NCBI RefSeq assembly: GCF_001500065.1
Contig: NZ_LQIN01000012.1
Span: 248,001 to 312,000, forward strand
From: Mycobacterium sp. IS-3022
Lineage (GTDB): Bacteria; Actinomycetota; Actinomycetes; Mycobacteriales; Mycobacteriaceae
Reading direction: 5' to 3'
Length of the DNA stretch: 64,000 bases
Position numbers and translations under genes: made by a program. Within the stretch, counting starts at the first letter, position 1, and the number at the start of each line of letters is the position of its first letter. The notes beneath the pieces were generated by a model. That model saw nothing but the letters and a program-made list of their open reading frames with translations. It was not told the DNA's origin and made no database searches. Below, in pieces: positions 49,429 to 57,370 of the stretch.

Positions 49429-50630
49429 CGCGTGTCCTTTGGTAGGTGGAGAACCCGTTCTCCCACGGTGTTCTTGAGAATTTCGTCGGTGCCGCCGCCC
49501 ACCCGCAAGCCGGGAAGCCCCAGTGTCAATTCCGACCATGAGTACGTGCCCCAGTCGCCTGTATCGGCAACGTGGGCTGCACCGAGCAGGTCGGCGGCGG
49601 TATCGCTCATGCTGCCCAGCACATCAGTTGCGAGTAGCTTGCAGATGGCAAGCTCCGGACCGGGCGTCCGTCCGCCCTCCAGGAGGCGTGCAGTGGTGAG
49701 GCGTGCCGCCCACGCGCGGACGACTACTTGGGCGACCGCGTCCCGGGCTCGGTCGTCCAGCGGCGCGCCCACGTGCCGCGCGAGGTCCAGAAGGCGTTCG
49801 ACCAAGGCCTCGTCGACTCCGGCCTCTGTGCCGATCACCGACCTCTCGGTGAGCAGCGAGGTCACCACGACCGACCATCCCTCGTCGACGGCGCCGATCC
49901 GTCGGTCGTCGCCGACGTAGACGTCGGTGAGGAAGACCTCATCGAACGACGCTCCGCCGGTCAACTGCCTGATCGGCCGGATCTCGACCCCGGGGCTGTC
50001 GAGGTCGATCAGGAAGGTCGTCAGACCGGCGTGCTTGGGCTTGTCGGGTGAGGTTCGCGCGATGCATAGGGCCACGTCGCTGTAGTGCGCTCCCGAGCTC
50101 CAGACCTTCTGTCCGGTGATTCGCCAGCCGTCGCCGTCCTGCACCGCCCGGGTGGAGAGTCCGGCGAGGTCGGAGCCCGCGCCCGGTTCGGAGTAGAGCT
50201 GGCAGGCGATCAGGTCCGCAGAATTCAGGCGGCGCAGCCACGCTTCTTTCTGAGCGTCGGTGCCATGCGACAGCAGCGTCGGGGTGAGGGTCGAGATGCT
50301 GAAGCGAAGGTATGCGTTGTCGGGCAGGTCGTATTGCGACTCCACCTCTCGGAATATGTCGGCGTAGGTCGAGGTGAGTCCCCGCCCGCCGAAGGCGCGG
50401 GGGCCGTCCACCCAGCTCAGCCCATGCTCGGCGAGGTGCCTGCGGTAGCGGCGCAGTTCGGCCAGCCGCTCCGACTCGCGGTCCGAGGGCTCGCCGATCA
50501 CGGAGACGCGGTCGTCACCTTCGCCCCATCGGGTAGCCCCGGGGCCACGACGGGGCGCAAAGGCCGCAAGGACTGCGGCCGCCTCCCGCCGAAACTCGTC
50601 GAGTCCGGGTGAGTCGGCGTCGTTGGTCAT
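49425..50630 (-). CDS. acyl-CoA dehydrogenase, alpha-type
   Basis: 401 residues. Flavin-binding features are complete: LYSEPGAGSDLAGLSTRA and GQKVWSSGAHYSD. The C-terminus is LRVGGGTDEILKNTVGERVL, as in FadE26/FadE29-type subunits. It resembles the larger subunit of heteromeric mycobacterial acyl-CoA dehydrogenases, whose partner is a shorter protein such as that at 54120-55205. Reads away from the bidirectional promoter region that holds operator site A. Confidence 0.9.
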   Translation of the reverse strand: MTNDADSPGLDEFRREAAAVLAAFAPRRGPGATRWGEGDDRVSVIGEPSDRESERLAELRRYRRHLAEHGLSWVDGPRAFGGRGLTSTYADIFREVESQYDLPDNAYLRFSISTLTPTLLSHGTDAQKEAWLRRLNSADLIACQLYSEPGAGSDLAGLSTRAVQDGDGWRITGQKVWSSGAHYSDVALCIARTSPDKPKHAGLTTFLIDLDSPGVEIRPIRQLTGGASFDEVFLTDVYVGDDRRIGAVDEGWSVVVTSLLTERSVIGTEAGVDEALVERLLDLARHVGAPLDDRARDAVAQVVVRAWAARLTTARLLEGGRTPGPELAICKLLATDVLGSMSDTAADLLGAAHVADTGDWGTYSWSELTLGLPGLRVGGGTDEILKNTVGERVLHLPKDTR

Positions 50631-50723
50631 GAACTCTCCTGGGTGGGCTCGACGGCGGCCCGCGTCGGCGTGAGCGAATTCCGCGACAGTTGCGTTGCCG
50701 GATGGCGGTGCCTATATTATCAA

Positions 50724-50737
50724 ATCAAACGCTTGAT
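50724..50737. promoter_or_regulatory. KstR2-like operator site A (bidirectional promoter)
   Basis: ATCAA-ACGC-TTGAT; one mismatch to AnCAAGnnCTTGnT. It lies in an AT-rich island (tatattat just to its left) in the 146 bp between the divergent starts at 50630 and 50777, so it can control both the acyl-CoA dehydrogenase-LLM-fadD operon and the thiolase-side operon. Confidence 0.68.
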
Positions 50738-50776
50738 CAAAAGCTCTGCGATCCCGCCGAGCGGAACGGAGGTTGG

Positions 50777-52162
50777 GTGGTCGGCATCCAGTCCTATGCC
50801 GTCTACGTCCCGAGGGGTCGTCTGGACAAGGCGGCCATCGCCAAAACGCTCGCTTCCGGCCGGCGCCAGGGCGTGCGCCCCGTCGCTTCCCACGACGAAG
50901 ACAGCACGACGCTGGCCGTAGCGGCGGTACGGCAAGCGCTCGGGTCACACACGTTTCACGGCTCGCTGTGGTTCGCTACCTCCAGGCCCGTCTACCTGGA
51001 GAAGTCCAACGCGGCCACGGTCGCCGCGGCAAGCGGGCTTCCTCCTGTTTGCGCGGCCTATGACATCGGGGGTGCGTTGCGTGGCGGTACCGGCGCGTTG
51101 CGGGCCGGACTGGCCGAGCGCAGTGCGGTCGTGGTGTCGGCCGATCTGCGCTTCGCGCTGCCGGGCTCAGCCGATGAGGCAGAAGGAGCGGATGCGTCGG
51201 CGGCGTTCATGGTCGGGCCGGATGCGGTCGCCGAACTGGTCGGCAGCGCTTCGCTGACCAGGGAATTCCTCGAGCGCTGGTGTGCGCCCGGTGAGGTGCG
51301 AATCCACACGTGGGAGGACCGGTTCGGGGTAGAGGAATACGTGCCCCTCGGGGAACAGGTCATCGCAGACGTCCTCGAGCGTTGTCGGCTCGAGCGGTCG
51401 GATCTGGAACGGGTTGTGATCAGCACGCCGCACTCGCGGGCACGCGCCTCGCTGGCCAAGGGATTCACCGCCGAGCAATGCGACCTGGGCTTGGCAGCGG
51501 GGATGGGATATGCCGGCGCGGCCGACTTCGGGGTCGGCCTCGCTGCTGCGTTCGAAACCGCAGGACCGGGTGCGCTAGTTCTCGCAGTCGGCCTCGCCGA
51601 CGGTGCGGACGCGTTCGTTTTTCGGATGACCGAACGGCACCGGCCAGGCGCCGGTGGGCTGGCGACGTTCCGCGAACCGGCGATCGAGGTCGCCTACGCT
51701 GATTTCCTCACATGGCGGGGCATGCTGCCGCGCGAGCCGGCGCGACGTCCTGAGATGAAGCCGCCGGTGCCGCCCGCCTCCAGGCGTACCAGCCAGTGGA
51801 AGTTCGGCTTCGTCGCCGCCGGATGCCGAAAATGCGGCTACCGCAACCTGCCACCGCGACGGACTTGCGTGCAATGCAACGCGCGCGATTCCTTCGATCC
51901 GGTGCCGATGGCCGATGTCCCGGCCACTGTTACGACGTTCACCGACGACTGGCTCTCGGAGTCCGTTCAGCTCCCGGCAAGGGTCGTGGCGGTCGACTTC
52001 GAAGGCGGCGGCCGATTCGAGTGCGAGATCGCTGATGCCGCCAGCAACGCCGTGGGCATCGGCGACCGGGTCATGCCCACCTTCCGGCTCGCAGGCGTCG
52101 CGTCCAACGGGGTGCGCAATTACGTCTGGAAGGTGCGGCCATATTGGGAGGAGAACAGCTGA
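50777..52162 (+). CDS. HMG-CoA-synthase-like protein fused to DUF35 (zinc ribbon/OB-fold)
   Basis: 461 residues from GTG 50777 (GGAGG at 50768-50772). Residues 1-320 form a thiolase-like fold of the HMG-CoA synthase/KAS III type: GIQSYAVYVPRGRLDKAAI, DEDSTTLAVAAVRQAL, ISTPHSRA. At the position of the acyl-Cys of HMGCS (A-C-x-G-G-T type) the sequence is ALRGGTGAL, i.e. Leu. The C-terminal 130 residues are a DUF35 module: zinc ribbon CRKCGYRNLPPRRTCVQC, then an OB-fold. A thiolase follows with 1-bp overlap. Archaeal HMGCS, DUF35 and thiolase form one complex; here two of the parts are fused. Probably a non-catalytic or altered partner of the thiolase. Confidence 0.82.
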   Translation: MVGIQSYAVYVPRGRLDKAAIAKTLASGRRQGVRPVASHDEDSTTLAVAAVRQALGSHTFHGSLWFATSRPVYLEKSNAATVAAASGLPPVCAAYDIGGALRGGTGALRAGLAERSAVVVSADLRFALPGSADEAEGADASAAFMVGPDAVAELVGSASLTREFLERWCAPGEVRIHTWEDRFGVEEYVPLGEQVIADVLERCRLERSDLERVVISTPHSRARASLAKGFTAEQCDLGLAAGMGYAGAADFGVGLAAAFETAGPGALVLAVGLADGADAFVFRMTERHRPGAGGLATFREPAIEVAYADFLTWRGMLPREPARRPEMKPPVPPASRRTSQWKFGFVAAGCRKCGYRNLPPRRTCVQCNARDSFDPVPMADVPATVTTFTDDWLSESVQLPARVVAVDFEGGGRFECEIADAASNAVGIGDRVMPTFRLAGVASNGVRNYVWKVRPYWEENS

Positions 52163-53355
52163 TGGGCGTGCATGCACTGAGAAACCCGGTCGCCATCGTG
52201 GGAATGGCCTGCACACGCTTCGGCGAGCTGTGGGACCGATCGGTGGACGACCTTCTCATCGAGGCTACCTACGAGGCTGTGGCCAGTGTGCCCGGGCTCG
52301 AGCTGGATCTCGTCGACGCGTTCGTGCTGGGGACCATGATGTCGGGGGTCTCCGGTCTCACGCTGACCCGCCCGTTGGGGATGGCCCATAAGCCGGTCAC
52401 GCGGGTCGAGAACATGTGCGCGACCGGATCCGACGCCTTCCGAAATGCTTGTTTCGCGGTCGCCTCCGGGGCCTACGACGTGGTGATGGCCGTCGGCGGG
52501 GAAAAACTCAAGGACGCGGGCTATTCCGGATTGGAACTGCCGAGCATGCCCAACGACGGGACGCCGCCGGTACTCAGCGCGCCGGCGATGTATTCGATGA
52601 TCGTGCCCGCCTACGCGCGCCGACACGGCGTCTCGACTGACGAGATCAAGGACGCGATGACGCACATCGCCTGGAAGAACCACGCAAACGGCGCGCTGAA
52701 TCCTCGAGCGCAGTTCCGCACCGTGATCACAAAGGACGCCATCGCGTCCGCTCCTGCGCTGGCTGGCAATCTCAGCGTCTTCGATTGCTCCGGCGTCGCC
52801 GATGGTGCTGCGGCCGCAGTGATCGTGCGGGCCGACGATGCCCTGAAATACACCGATACGCCGCTCTACGTACACGGGCTCGCGTTGGAGGCCGGTGCGG
52901 GCACCGGACGTCACGACAGCCGCTATGACTACTCCACCCTCTCCGAGGCTGGGGCGTCAGCGCGCACGGCGTACGCACAGGCAGGGATCAGCAATCCGGC
53001 CACCGAGATCTCCCTTGCAGAGGTCCATGACTGTTTCACTCCGACGGAGCTCGTGCTCATGGAAGAGCTCGGCTTCTCGCAATCAGGCAAGGCGTGGCGC
53101 GACATCCAAGACGGCCGCTACGACCGCGCCGGTGCACTCCCGGTCAATGTGGACGGTGGTCTGAAGAGCTTCGGCCATCCCATCGGTGCCAGCGGTTTGC
53201 GGATGCTCTTCGAGATGTGGTTGCAGTTCCGTGGCGAGGCCGGGGAGAGGCAGATCCCGGGTCCGAGGTTCGGGTTGGTGCAGAATCAGGGGGGAAGCCC
53301 TGGTGACCTCGTCAGCGCGGTAACGATCGTCTCGTCGCGGGCGCCCGGGCGGTGA
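52162..53355 (+). CDS. thiolase (SCP2/Ltp-like)
   Basis: 397 residues; ATG shares a base with the upstream stop. CHH-type thiolase: nucleophilic Cys in VENMCATGSDAF, His in AEVHDCFTP, and GLKSFGHPIGASG. The usual second catalytic Cys near the C-terminus is replaced by VQNQGGSPGD, as in SCP2-like and Ltp proteins, several of which work as retro-aldolases with DUF35 partners rather than as thiolases. With the HMGCS-like/DUF35 fusion in front, C-C bond cleavage of a beta-hydroxy or beta-keto acyl-CoA is the likely task. Confidence 0.9.
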   Translation: MGVHALRNPVAIVGMACTRFGELWDRSVDDLLIEATYEAVASVPGLELDLVDAFVLGTMMSGVSGLTLTRPLGMAHKPVTRVENMCATGSDAFRNACFAVASGAYDVVMAVGGEKLKDAGYSGLELPSMPNDGTPPVLSAPAMYSMIVPAYARRHGVSTDEIKDAMTHIAWKNHANGALNPRAQFRTVITKDAIASAPALAGNLSVFDCSGVADGAAAAVIVRADDALKYTDTPLYVHGLALEAGAGTGRHDSRYDYSTLSEAGASARTAYAQAGISNPATEISLAEVHDCFTPTELVLMEELGFSQSGKAWRDIQDGRYDRAGALPVNVDGGLKSFGHPIGASGLRMLFEMWLQFRGEAGERQIPGPRFGLVQNQGGSPGDLVSAVTIVSSRAPGR

Positions 53356-53452
53356 GTGGTCGTCGCTGGGCCGCGGCGCAGCCGTCTTACCCTCGCTGGC
53401 GTCAGGACGCCGCTGTGTCACCATGTCGGACCATGCCGGAGGTGAGGAACAA

Positions 53453-54061
53453 GTGAGTACGTCACGACGTCGTTCGACCGGATCGCCGACCGGGCTAGCG
53501 CGCAAGGAAATCATGATGCGCGCGGCCGCCAAGGTGTTTGCGGAGAAAGGTTTCTCAAGCGCGACTGTGCGTGACGTCGCGGACGAGGCAGAAGTGCTCT
53601 CGGGCAACTTGTATTACTACTTCGAGTCCAAGGAGGCGATCGTCGAAGAGGTGCTGTGCGGCTACCTCGATCTGACTGTAACCGGGTACCGGCGCGCCGC
53701 CGAGGAACCGGAGGATGCGGTCACCGCTCTCACCGGCTTGATGTCCGTTGCGCTACGCGGCCTTGCGCACCACCGCTATGAGCTGATGATCCTGCAGAAC
53801 GACTGGCACTATGTCGGGCCGATGGAACGCGTTGCGAAGTATATGGACGAAATCGAAAAGATTTGGCTGGCAACGATCGATCGAGGTGTAGCGGAGGGAG
53901 CGTTCCGCGCCGACATCGACGTCCGGATGGCCTACCGCACGATCATGGGGGCGATCCAGTCGGCCGTCCGCTGGTTCGACACGCTCGGCAAGCTCAGCGT
54001 GGACGATCTGATTTCGGTGCAGTCCTCGATTTTGCTCGACGGATTGCGTGCCGCACCTTGA
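53453..54061 (+). CDS. TetR-family regulator, KstR2-like
   Basis: 202 residues from GTG 53453 (GGAGGTGAGG upstream). DNA-binding domain: KVFAEKGFSSATVRDVADEA and VLSGNLYYYFESKEAIVEEV, closely resembling M. tuberculosis KstR2 in the recognition helix (TVRDxADxAxxLSGxLYxxF). The ligand domain also follows KstR2 (IDRGVAEGAFRADIDVRMAYR). KstR2 represses ring-catabolism genes until a CoA thioester binds. It lies 98 bp after the thiolase, without a palindrome of its own, so it is probably in the operon started at site A and autoregulated. Confidence 0.88.
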   Translation: MSTSRRRSTGSPTGLARKEIMMRAAAKVFAEKGFSSATVRDVADEAEVLSGNLYYYFESKEAIVEEVLCGYLDLTVTGYRRAAEEPEDAVTALTGLMSVALRGLAHHRYELMILQNDWHYVGPMERVAKYMDEIEKIWLATIDRGVAEGAFRADIDVRMAYRTIMGAIQSAVRWFDTLGKLSVDDLISVQSSILLDGLRAAP

Positions 54062-54119
54062 GCACGCGGGCGGCATGCGTTTATAAGGCTGGCCAGTTCG
54101 CTCGATCGAAGGGGAAGTC

Positions 54120-55205
54120 GTGCTTGAGCCGTTCGTGCTGAGTGCCGAGTTCGGCCCAGTTATCGCGCGGTATCTGGATCAGAAGAGTTCGGTCGAGGAC
54201 AGCAGGGGCAACGGCCCGTGGCTGCCCGAGCTGTGGCCGGGCCTGGTGTCGGAGATCGGCGTGGCGGGCCTTACTGTCCCCGATGCGTACGGCGGGCAGG
54301 GAGCTGGGCTTCTCGAGCTCGGCGCCGCGGTCCATGAGGCTGGTGCACACGGGTGGTCGGGACCAGTGGTCGCCGTCTCTGGCGTTGCCGTGGCGTTGCT
54401 GCGGGTCCTCGACCCCGAGGACAGCAGTGGGCTCCAGCGCGACATCGCCGAAGTCGGACGGGTCGTGGTACCGGCCTTTCATGAGGATTCGGTGGGGGAG
54501 AGTGTTGCGAGCACCGCGGTCCTCCGAGAGGGCTGTGTCACGGGCCGTCGCCTGTTCGTCGACAGTGGCATGCACGCTACGGATCTCCTCCTGGTAGCCC
54601 ACGATGGGGAAGAACCTGCGCTTGTCATGGTCGCGGCCGATGCCGAAGGCCTTACCGTGCGCACGCAGGACGCGGTCGATCCGGGCCGTGGTGTCGCGGC
54701 GGCGAGCCTGGCCGGGGTTCCGGCGCGCGAGATCGCCCGTGGCGCCGCGGTGCCACGGGCCGTGCGCGATGCCTGGACGATCGGGGCACTCCTGATCGCC
54801 ACCGACGCGGTCGGTGCCGCCGGCCGTGCTTTCGAGCTTGCCTGCGAATACGCGATCACCCGAAGGCAATTCGGCCGGACGATCGGCTCTTTCCAGGCCG
54901 TCAAGCACAAACTCGTGGACATGTACGCAGAGTTGGAGATGGCGCGCAGCGCGATACGGGAGGCCCTGCGGCTCGCCGCTACCGCCGAGCCGGGCTGGCA
55001 GACAGCATCATCGGCCGCGAAGTCGGTGGCGGGTGACGCGACGACGTGGATCCTCCGCGAGGCCATCCATGTGCACGGTGGAATCGGTTTCACCTGGGAG
55101 CATGAGCTTTCGCACCACTTCCGGCGGGTAATGGCATGTCGGGCGTTGTACGGTGCGCCGGTGCTACACCGGCGCCTGGTGGCTGCGGATCGGGGGTTGG
55201 CCTGA
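54120..55205 (+). CDS. acyl-CoA dehydrogenase, short beta-type
   Basis: 361 residues from GTG with AAGGGGAAG upstream. The middle domain lacks the TEPxxGSD flavin/substrate motif found in the alpha-type protein. The C-terminal helices are complete: ITRRQFGRTIGSFQAVKHKL and HVHGGIGFTWEHELSHHFRR, where the Glu of TWEHE is the probable catalytic base. This split of features is that of the second subunit in mycobacterial alpha2-beta2 acyl-CoA dehydrogenases. The most likely partner is the protein at 49425-50630. Confidence 0.85.
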   Translation: MLEPFVLSAEFGPVIARYLDQKSSVEDSRGNGPWLPELWPGLVSEIGVAGLTVPDAYGGQGAGLLELGAAVHEAGAHGWSGPVVAVSGVAVALLRVLDPEDSSGLQRDIAEVGRVVVPAFHEDSVGESVASTAVLREGCVTGRRLFVDSGMHATDLLLVAHDGEEPALVMVAADAEGLTVRTQDAVDPGRGVAAASLAGVPAREIARGAAVPRAVRDAWTIGALLIATDAVGAAGRAFELACEYAITRRQFGRTIGSFQAVKHKLVDMYAELEMARSAIREALRLAATAEPGWQTASSAAKSVAGDATTWILREAIHVHGGIGFTWEHELSHHFRRVMACRALYGAPVLHRRLVAADRGLA

Positions 55206-55273
55206 GCGCTATCGCGCAGGGATAGCGACGGGCCGATCAGGCCCGGCGGCGTGCGGCGCGTCGAAACGCGGTG

Positions 55274-55762
55274 TCATTTCCGTGCTTTGGCGGCATCCTC
55301 GGGGGCGAAGCGCACCAGTGCGGCGCGCACCGCTTTGCAGACCAGCACCCCATCCTGGTTGAGCGCGCGGTGCTCCAACGTCACGATCCCCTGGCCTGCG
55401 CGGCTCGCAGAGGGGCGCTTCTGCCCGATCTCGGTCTCGCAGTAGAGCGTGTCGCCGATGAAGACGGGGGCAGGAAAGGAGATCTGCTGGAAGCCCAGAT
55501 TGGCGATTGTGGTCTTCTGGGTGAGATCCGGAACGCCTATGCCGCAGACGATTCCGAGCGTAAGCAGACTGTTAACCAGCCGCTCGCCGAATTCGGTGTT
55601 TGCTGATTTCGCCGCGTCGAGATGCAAAGTCTGACTGTTCATCGTGATGCTGCAGAACAACAGGTTGTCGGCTTCGGTAATGGTCCGTCCCGGCTCGTGC
55701 TCGAACACGTCGCCGGTGATCATCTCCTCGTAGAAACGGCCGCGGCTGGTGTGGATGGTCAT
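55274..55762 (-). CDS. MaoC-family enoyl-CoA hydratase
   Basis: 162 residues from ATG 55762 (GGAG 5 bp upstream); an ATG 36 bp earlier is less well placed. Single hot-dog domain: RTITEADNLLF and ITMNSQTLHLDAAKS, the same motif set as the leucine-pathway hydratase at 398-898. Hydrates a trans-2-enoyl-CoA in the island pathway. Transcribed toward 55274, divergent from the SDR at 56073, with operator site B between them. Confidence 0.88.
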   Translation of the reverse strand: MTIHTSRGRFYEEMITGDVFEHEPGRTITEADNLLFCSITMNSQTLHLDAAKSANTEFGERLVNSLLTLGIVCGIGVPDLTQKTTIANLGFQQISFPAPVFIGDTLYCETEIGQKRPSASRAGQGIVTLEHRALNQDGVLVCKAVRAALVRFAPEDAAKARK

Positions 55763-56072
55763 GAGTTCTCCGATCGTTGTCGGGGCCGGCGCGAGCAACG
55801 CAGCCCGGGGGTCAGGGTGGGAAAGTAGCGATGCTCAAATAATAAAGCAAATGTTTGATTTAACTATTGACCACCGCCGTGCGGGTGGCTAGCGTGAAGT
55901 CCATTGGGCGCGACCGGTTTTGGCTGGTTTCCGGGCTAACACGGAGCCTCGTCGTGCAGCGCCTGTCTGTGTGGCGGCGTGCTGAGCGCTGGCGACATCG
56001 GTGAGTGCTTCGCGGCCGAATGCGCCGTTCGAACTGGCTGGCGAACTGCCGGCCCTTATTGACAGGAGCATC
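55763..56072. other. divergent promoter region with site B
   Basis: 310 bp between the MaoC and SDR starts. Contains KstR2-like site B (55846-55859) flanked by AT-rich sequence (aataataaag left; tttaactattgac right) suited to two divergent promoters. No gene is supported on either strand. Confidence 0.6.
55846..55859. promoter_or_regulatory. KstR2-like operator site B
   Basis: AGCAA-ATGT-TTGAT. The half-sites AnCAA/TTGnT are intact; the inner G/C pair is A/T, giving two mismatches to AnCAAGnnCTTGnT. 84 bp upstream of the MaoC start and about 214 bp upstream of the SDR start. Confidence 0.58.
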
Positions 56073-56993
56073 ATGAGCGAAATCAGGCTCGACGGCCGGG
56101 TGGCAGTCGTGACGGGTGCCGGGCGCGGCCTGGGTCGAACGCACGCGCTGCTGCTGGCCGCGCGGGGCGCCCAGGTCGTGGTCAACGATTTCGGTGGTGC
56201 AGAGGACACCGACGGCTCTCCCGCGCACCAGGTGGTCGAAGATATCCGTGCTGCGGGCGGCACCGCGGTCGCCGACGGGACCGATGTCAGCACGCTCGAA
56301 GGAGCATCGAGGATCGCCGACCTTGCCGTCTCGACGTATGGCAGGCTCGACGTCCTCGTGAACAACGCGGGGATTCTGCGGGATCGTACGCTCAAGAAAA
56401 TCTCCCCGGATGAGGTCGACGCGGTCCTGGCGGTACACCTCGGCGGAACGATTTGGATGTCCAAAGCGGTCTGGCCGGTGATGACTGCGCAGGGCTACGG
56501 GCGGATCATCAATACGACGTCGGCGGCGGGGCTGTTCGGCAACTTCGGGCAGACGAACTACGCTGCGGCGAAGGCCGGCATCGTGGGTGTCACCAAGACG
56601 CTGGCGCTCGAGGGGGCGCGCGACGGGATCAAGGTCAACGCTATCGAGCCCGCAGCCCGCACGCGCATGACGGAGAACTTGCCCGGAAGCCTGGTCGCGA
56701 GCTTGGATCCGGCATTGGTCGCGCCCCTCGTGCTGTGGTTGAGTGCGGAGGAGTGCCCGGCGACGGGGGACGTCTACAACGTCGGGGGTGGGCGCGTCGC
56801 AAAAGTGTTCGTCGCACAGGCGCCGGGCTACTTCGCCCCCGACCTGTCCGCGGAGCAGATCCGAGACGAATGGGCCGAGATAACTAATCCTGCTAGGGCA
56901 GTCGTCATCGACGATTTCGCCGACGAGCTCGATCTGCTGGCCGAGCTGCTCAACCCGGATTCTTCGCGGTTTGTCGCTTGGGGTGGCATGTAA
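56073..56993 (+). CDS. SDR dehydrogenase, 17-beta-HSD4-like
   Basis: 306 residues from ATG 56073 (CAGGAG upstream). Classical SDR: TGAGRGLGRTHALLLAARGA, NNAGILRD, catalytic Ser/Tyr/Lys in TTSAAGLFGNFGQTNYAAAKAG. The long C-terminus after residue 250 (VYNVGGGRVAKVFVAQAPGY) and the segment NDFGGAEDTDGSP are typical of multifunctional-enzyme-2 type (3R)-hydroxyacyl-CoA dehydrogenases. It likely oxidises the hydroxyacyl-CoA made by the divergent MaoC hydratase. Confidence 0.9.
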   Translation: MSEIRLDGRVAVVTGAGRGLGRTHALLLAARGAQVVVNDFGGAEDTDGSPAHQVVEDIRAAGGTAVADGTDVSTLEGASRIADLAVSTYGRLDVLVNNAGILRDRTLKKISPDEVDAVLAVHLGGTIWMSKAVWPVMTAQGYGRIINTTSAAGLFGNFGQTNYAAAKAGIVGVTKTLALEGARDGIKVNAIEPAARTRMTENLPGSLVASLDPALVAPLVLWLSAEECPATGDVYNVGGGRVAKVFVAQAPGYFAPDLSAEQIRDEWAEITNPARAVVIDDFADELDLLAELLNPDSSRFVAWGGM

Positions 56994-57250
56994 ATACGCG
57001 AAAGTGCCTGTCCTGCAGGGAATAATCGGACTTATCTAAGGTTCAGATTGTTCCCACGGGACGGTGCCTCGCACGTGACGGATATTGCGGTCGCTTCGCG
57101 GGTGAAAAGTCTCTGGCGATGCGCCGCCGGCGTCGCTTCCGCTGCCGGGCGATGGTGCACATTGACATCTGTCGCAGCCGATCACCCAAACCCCGTCGAA
57201 AAATCGAGGCTCAACGCGTGAGCATGCCACGGGGCACTTGGCTTGTATGA

Positions 57251-57264
57251 ATCAAGCATTTGCT
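57251..57264. promoter_or_regulatory. KstR2-like operator site C
   Basis: ATCAAG-CA-TTTGCT, one mismatch to AnCAAGnnCTTGnT. 106 bp upstream of the start of the acyl-CoA dehydrogenase at 57371, which heads a five-gene plus-strand operon. Confidence 0.66.
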
Positions 57265-57324
57265 TTACATTGGTAACAGTTCCTCACCCCGATACCAAGG
57301 ACGGCTATGGCATCCATCGTGTTC

Positions 57325-57347
57325 CCCCCGGCGCCTGACGCCGGGGG
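57325..57347 (+). promoter_or_regulatory. perfect 9-bp leader hairpin
   Basis: CCCCCGGCG (57325-57333), loop CCTGA, CGCCGGGGG (57339-57347). It lies between operator site C and the GGAGG of the following gene and within a 23-codon frame starting at ATG 57307. It has no T-tract. It may modulate transcript stability or translation; function inferred only. Confidence 0.45.
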
Positions 57348-57370
57348 CGATCAAGGATCGGAGGTCGCCG

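Larger units (their letters stand above)
56994..57370. other. intergenic leader region before acyl-CoA dehydrogenase
   Basis: 377 bp. It holds operator site C (57251-57264), a 23-codon upstream reading frame (57307-57378) and a perfect GC hairpin (57325-57347) just before the ribosome-binding site at 57360-57364. The left 250 bp show no coding signal. Confidence 0.6.
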
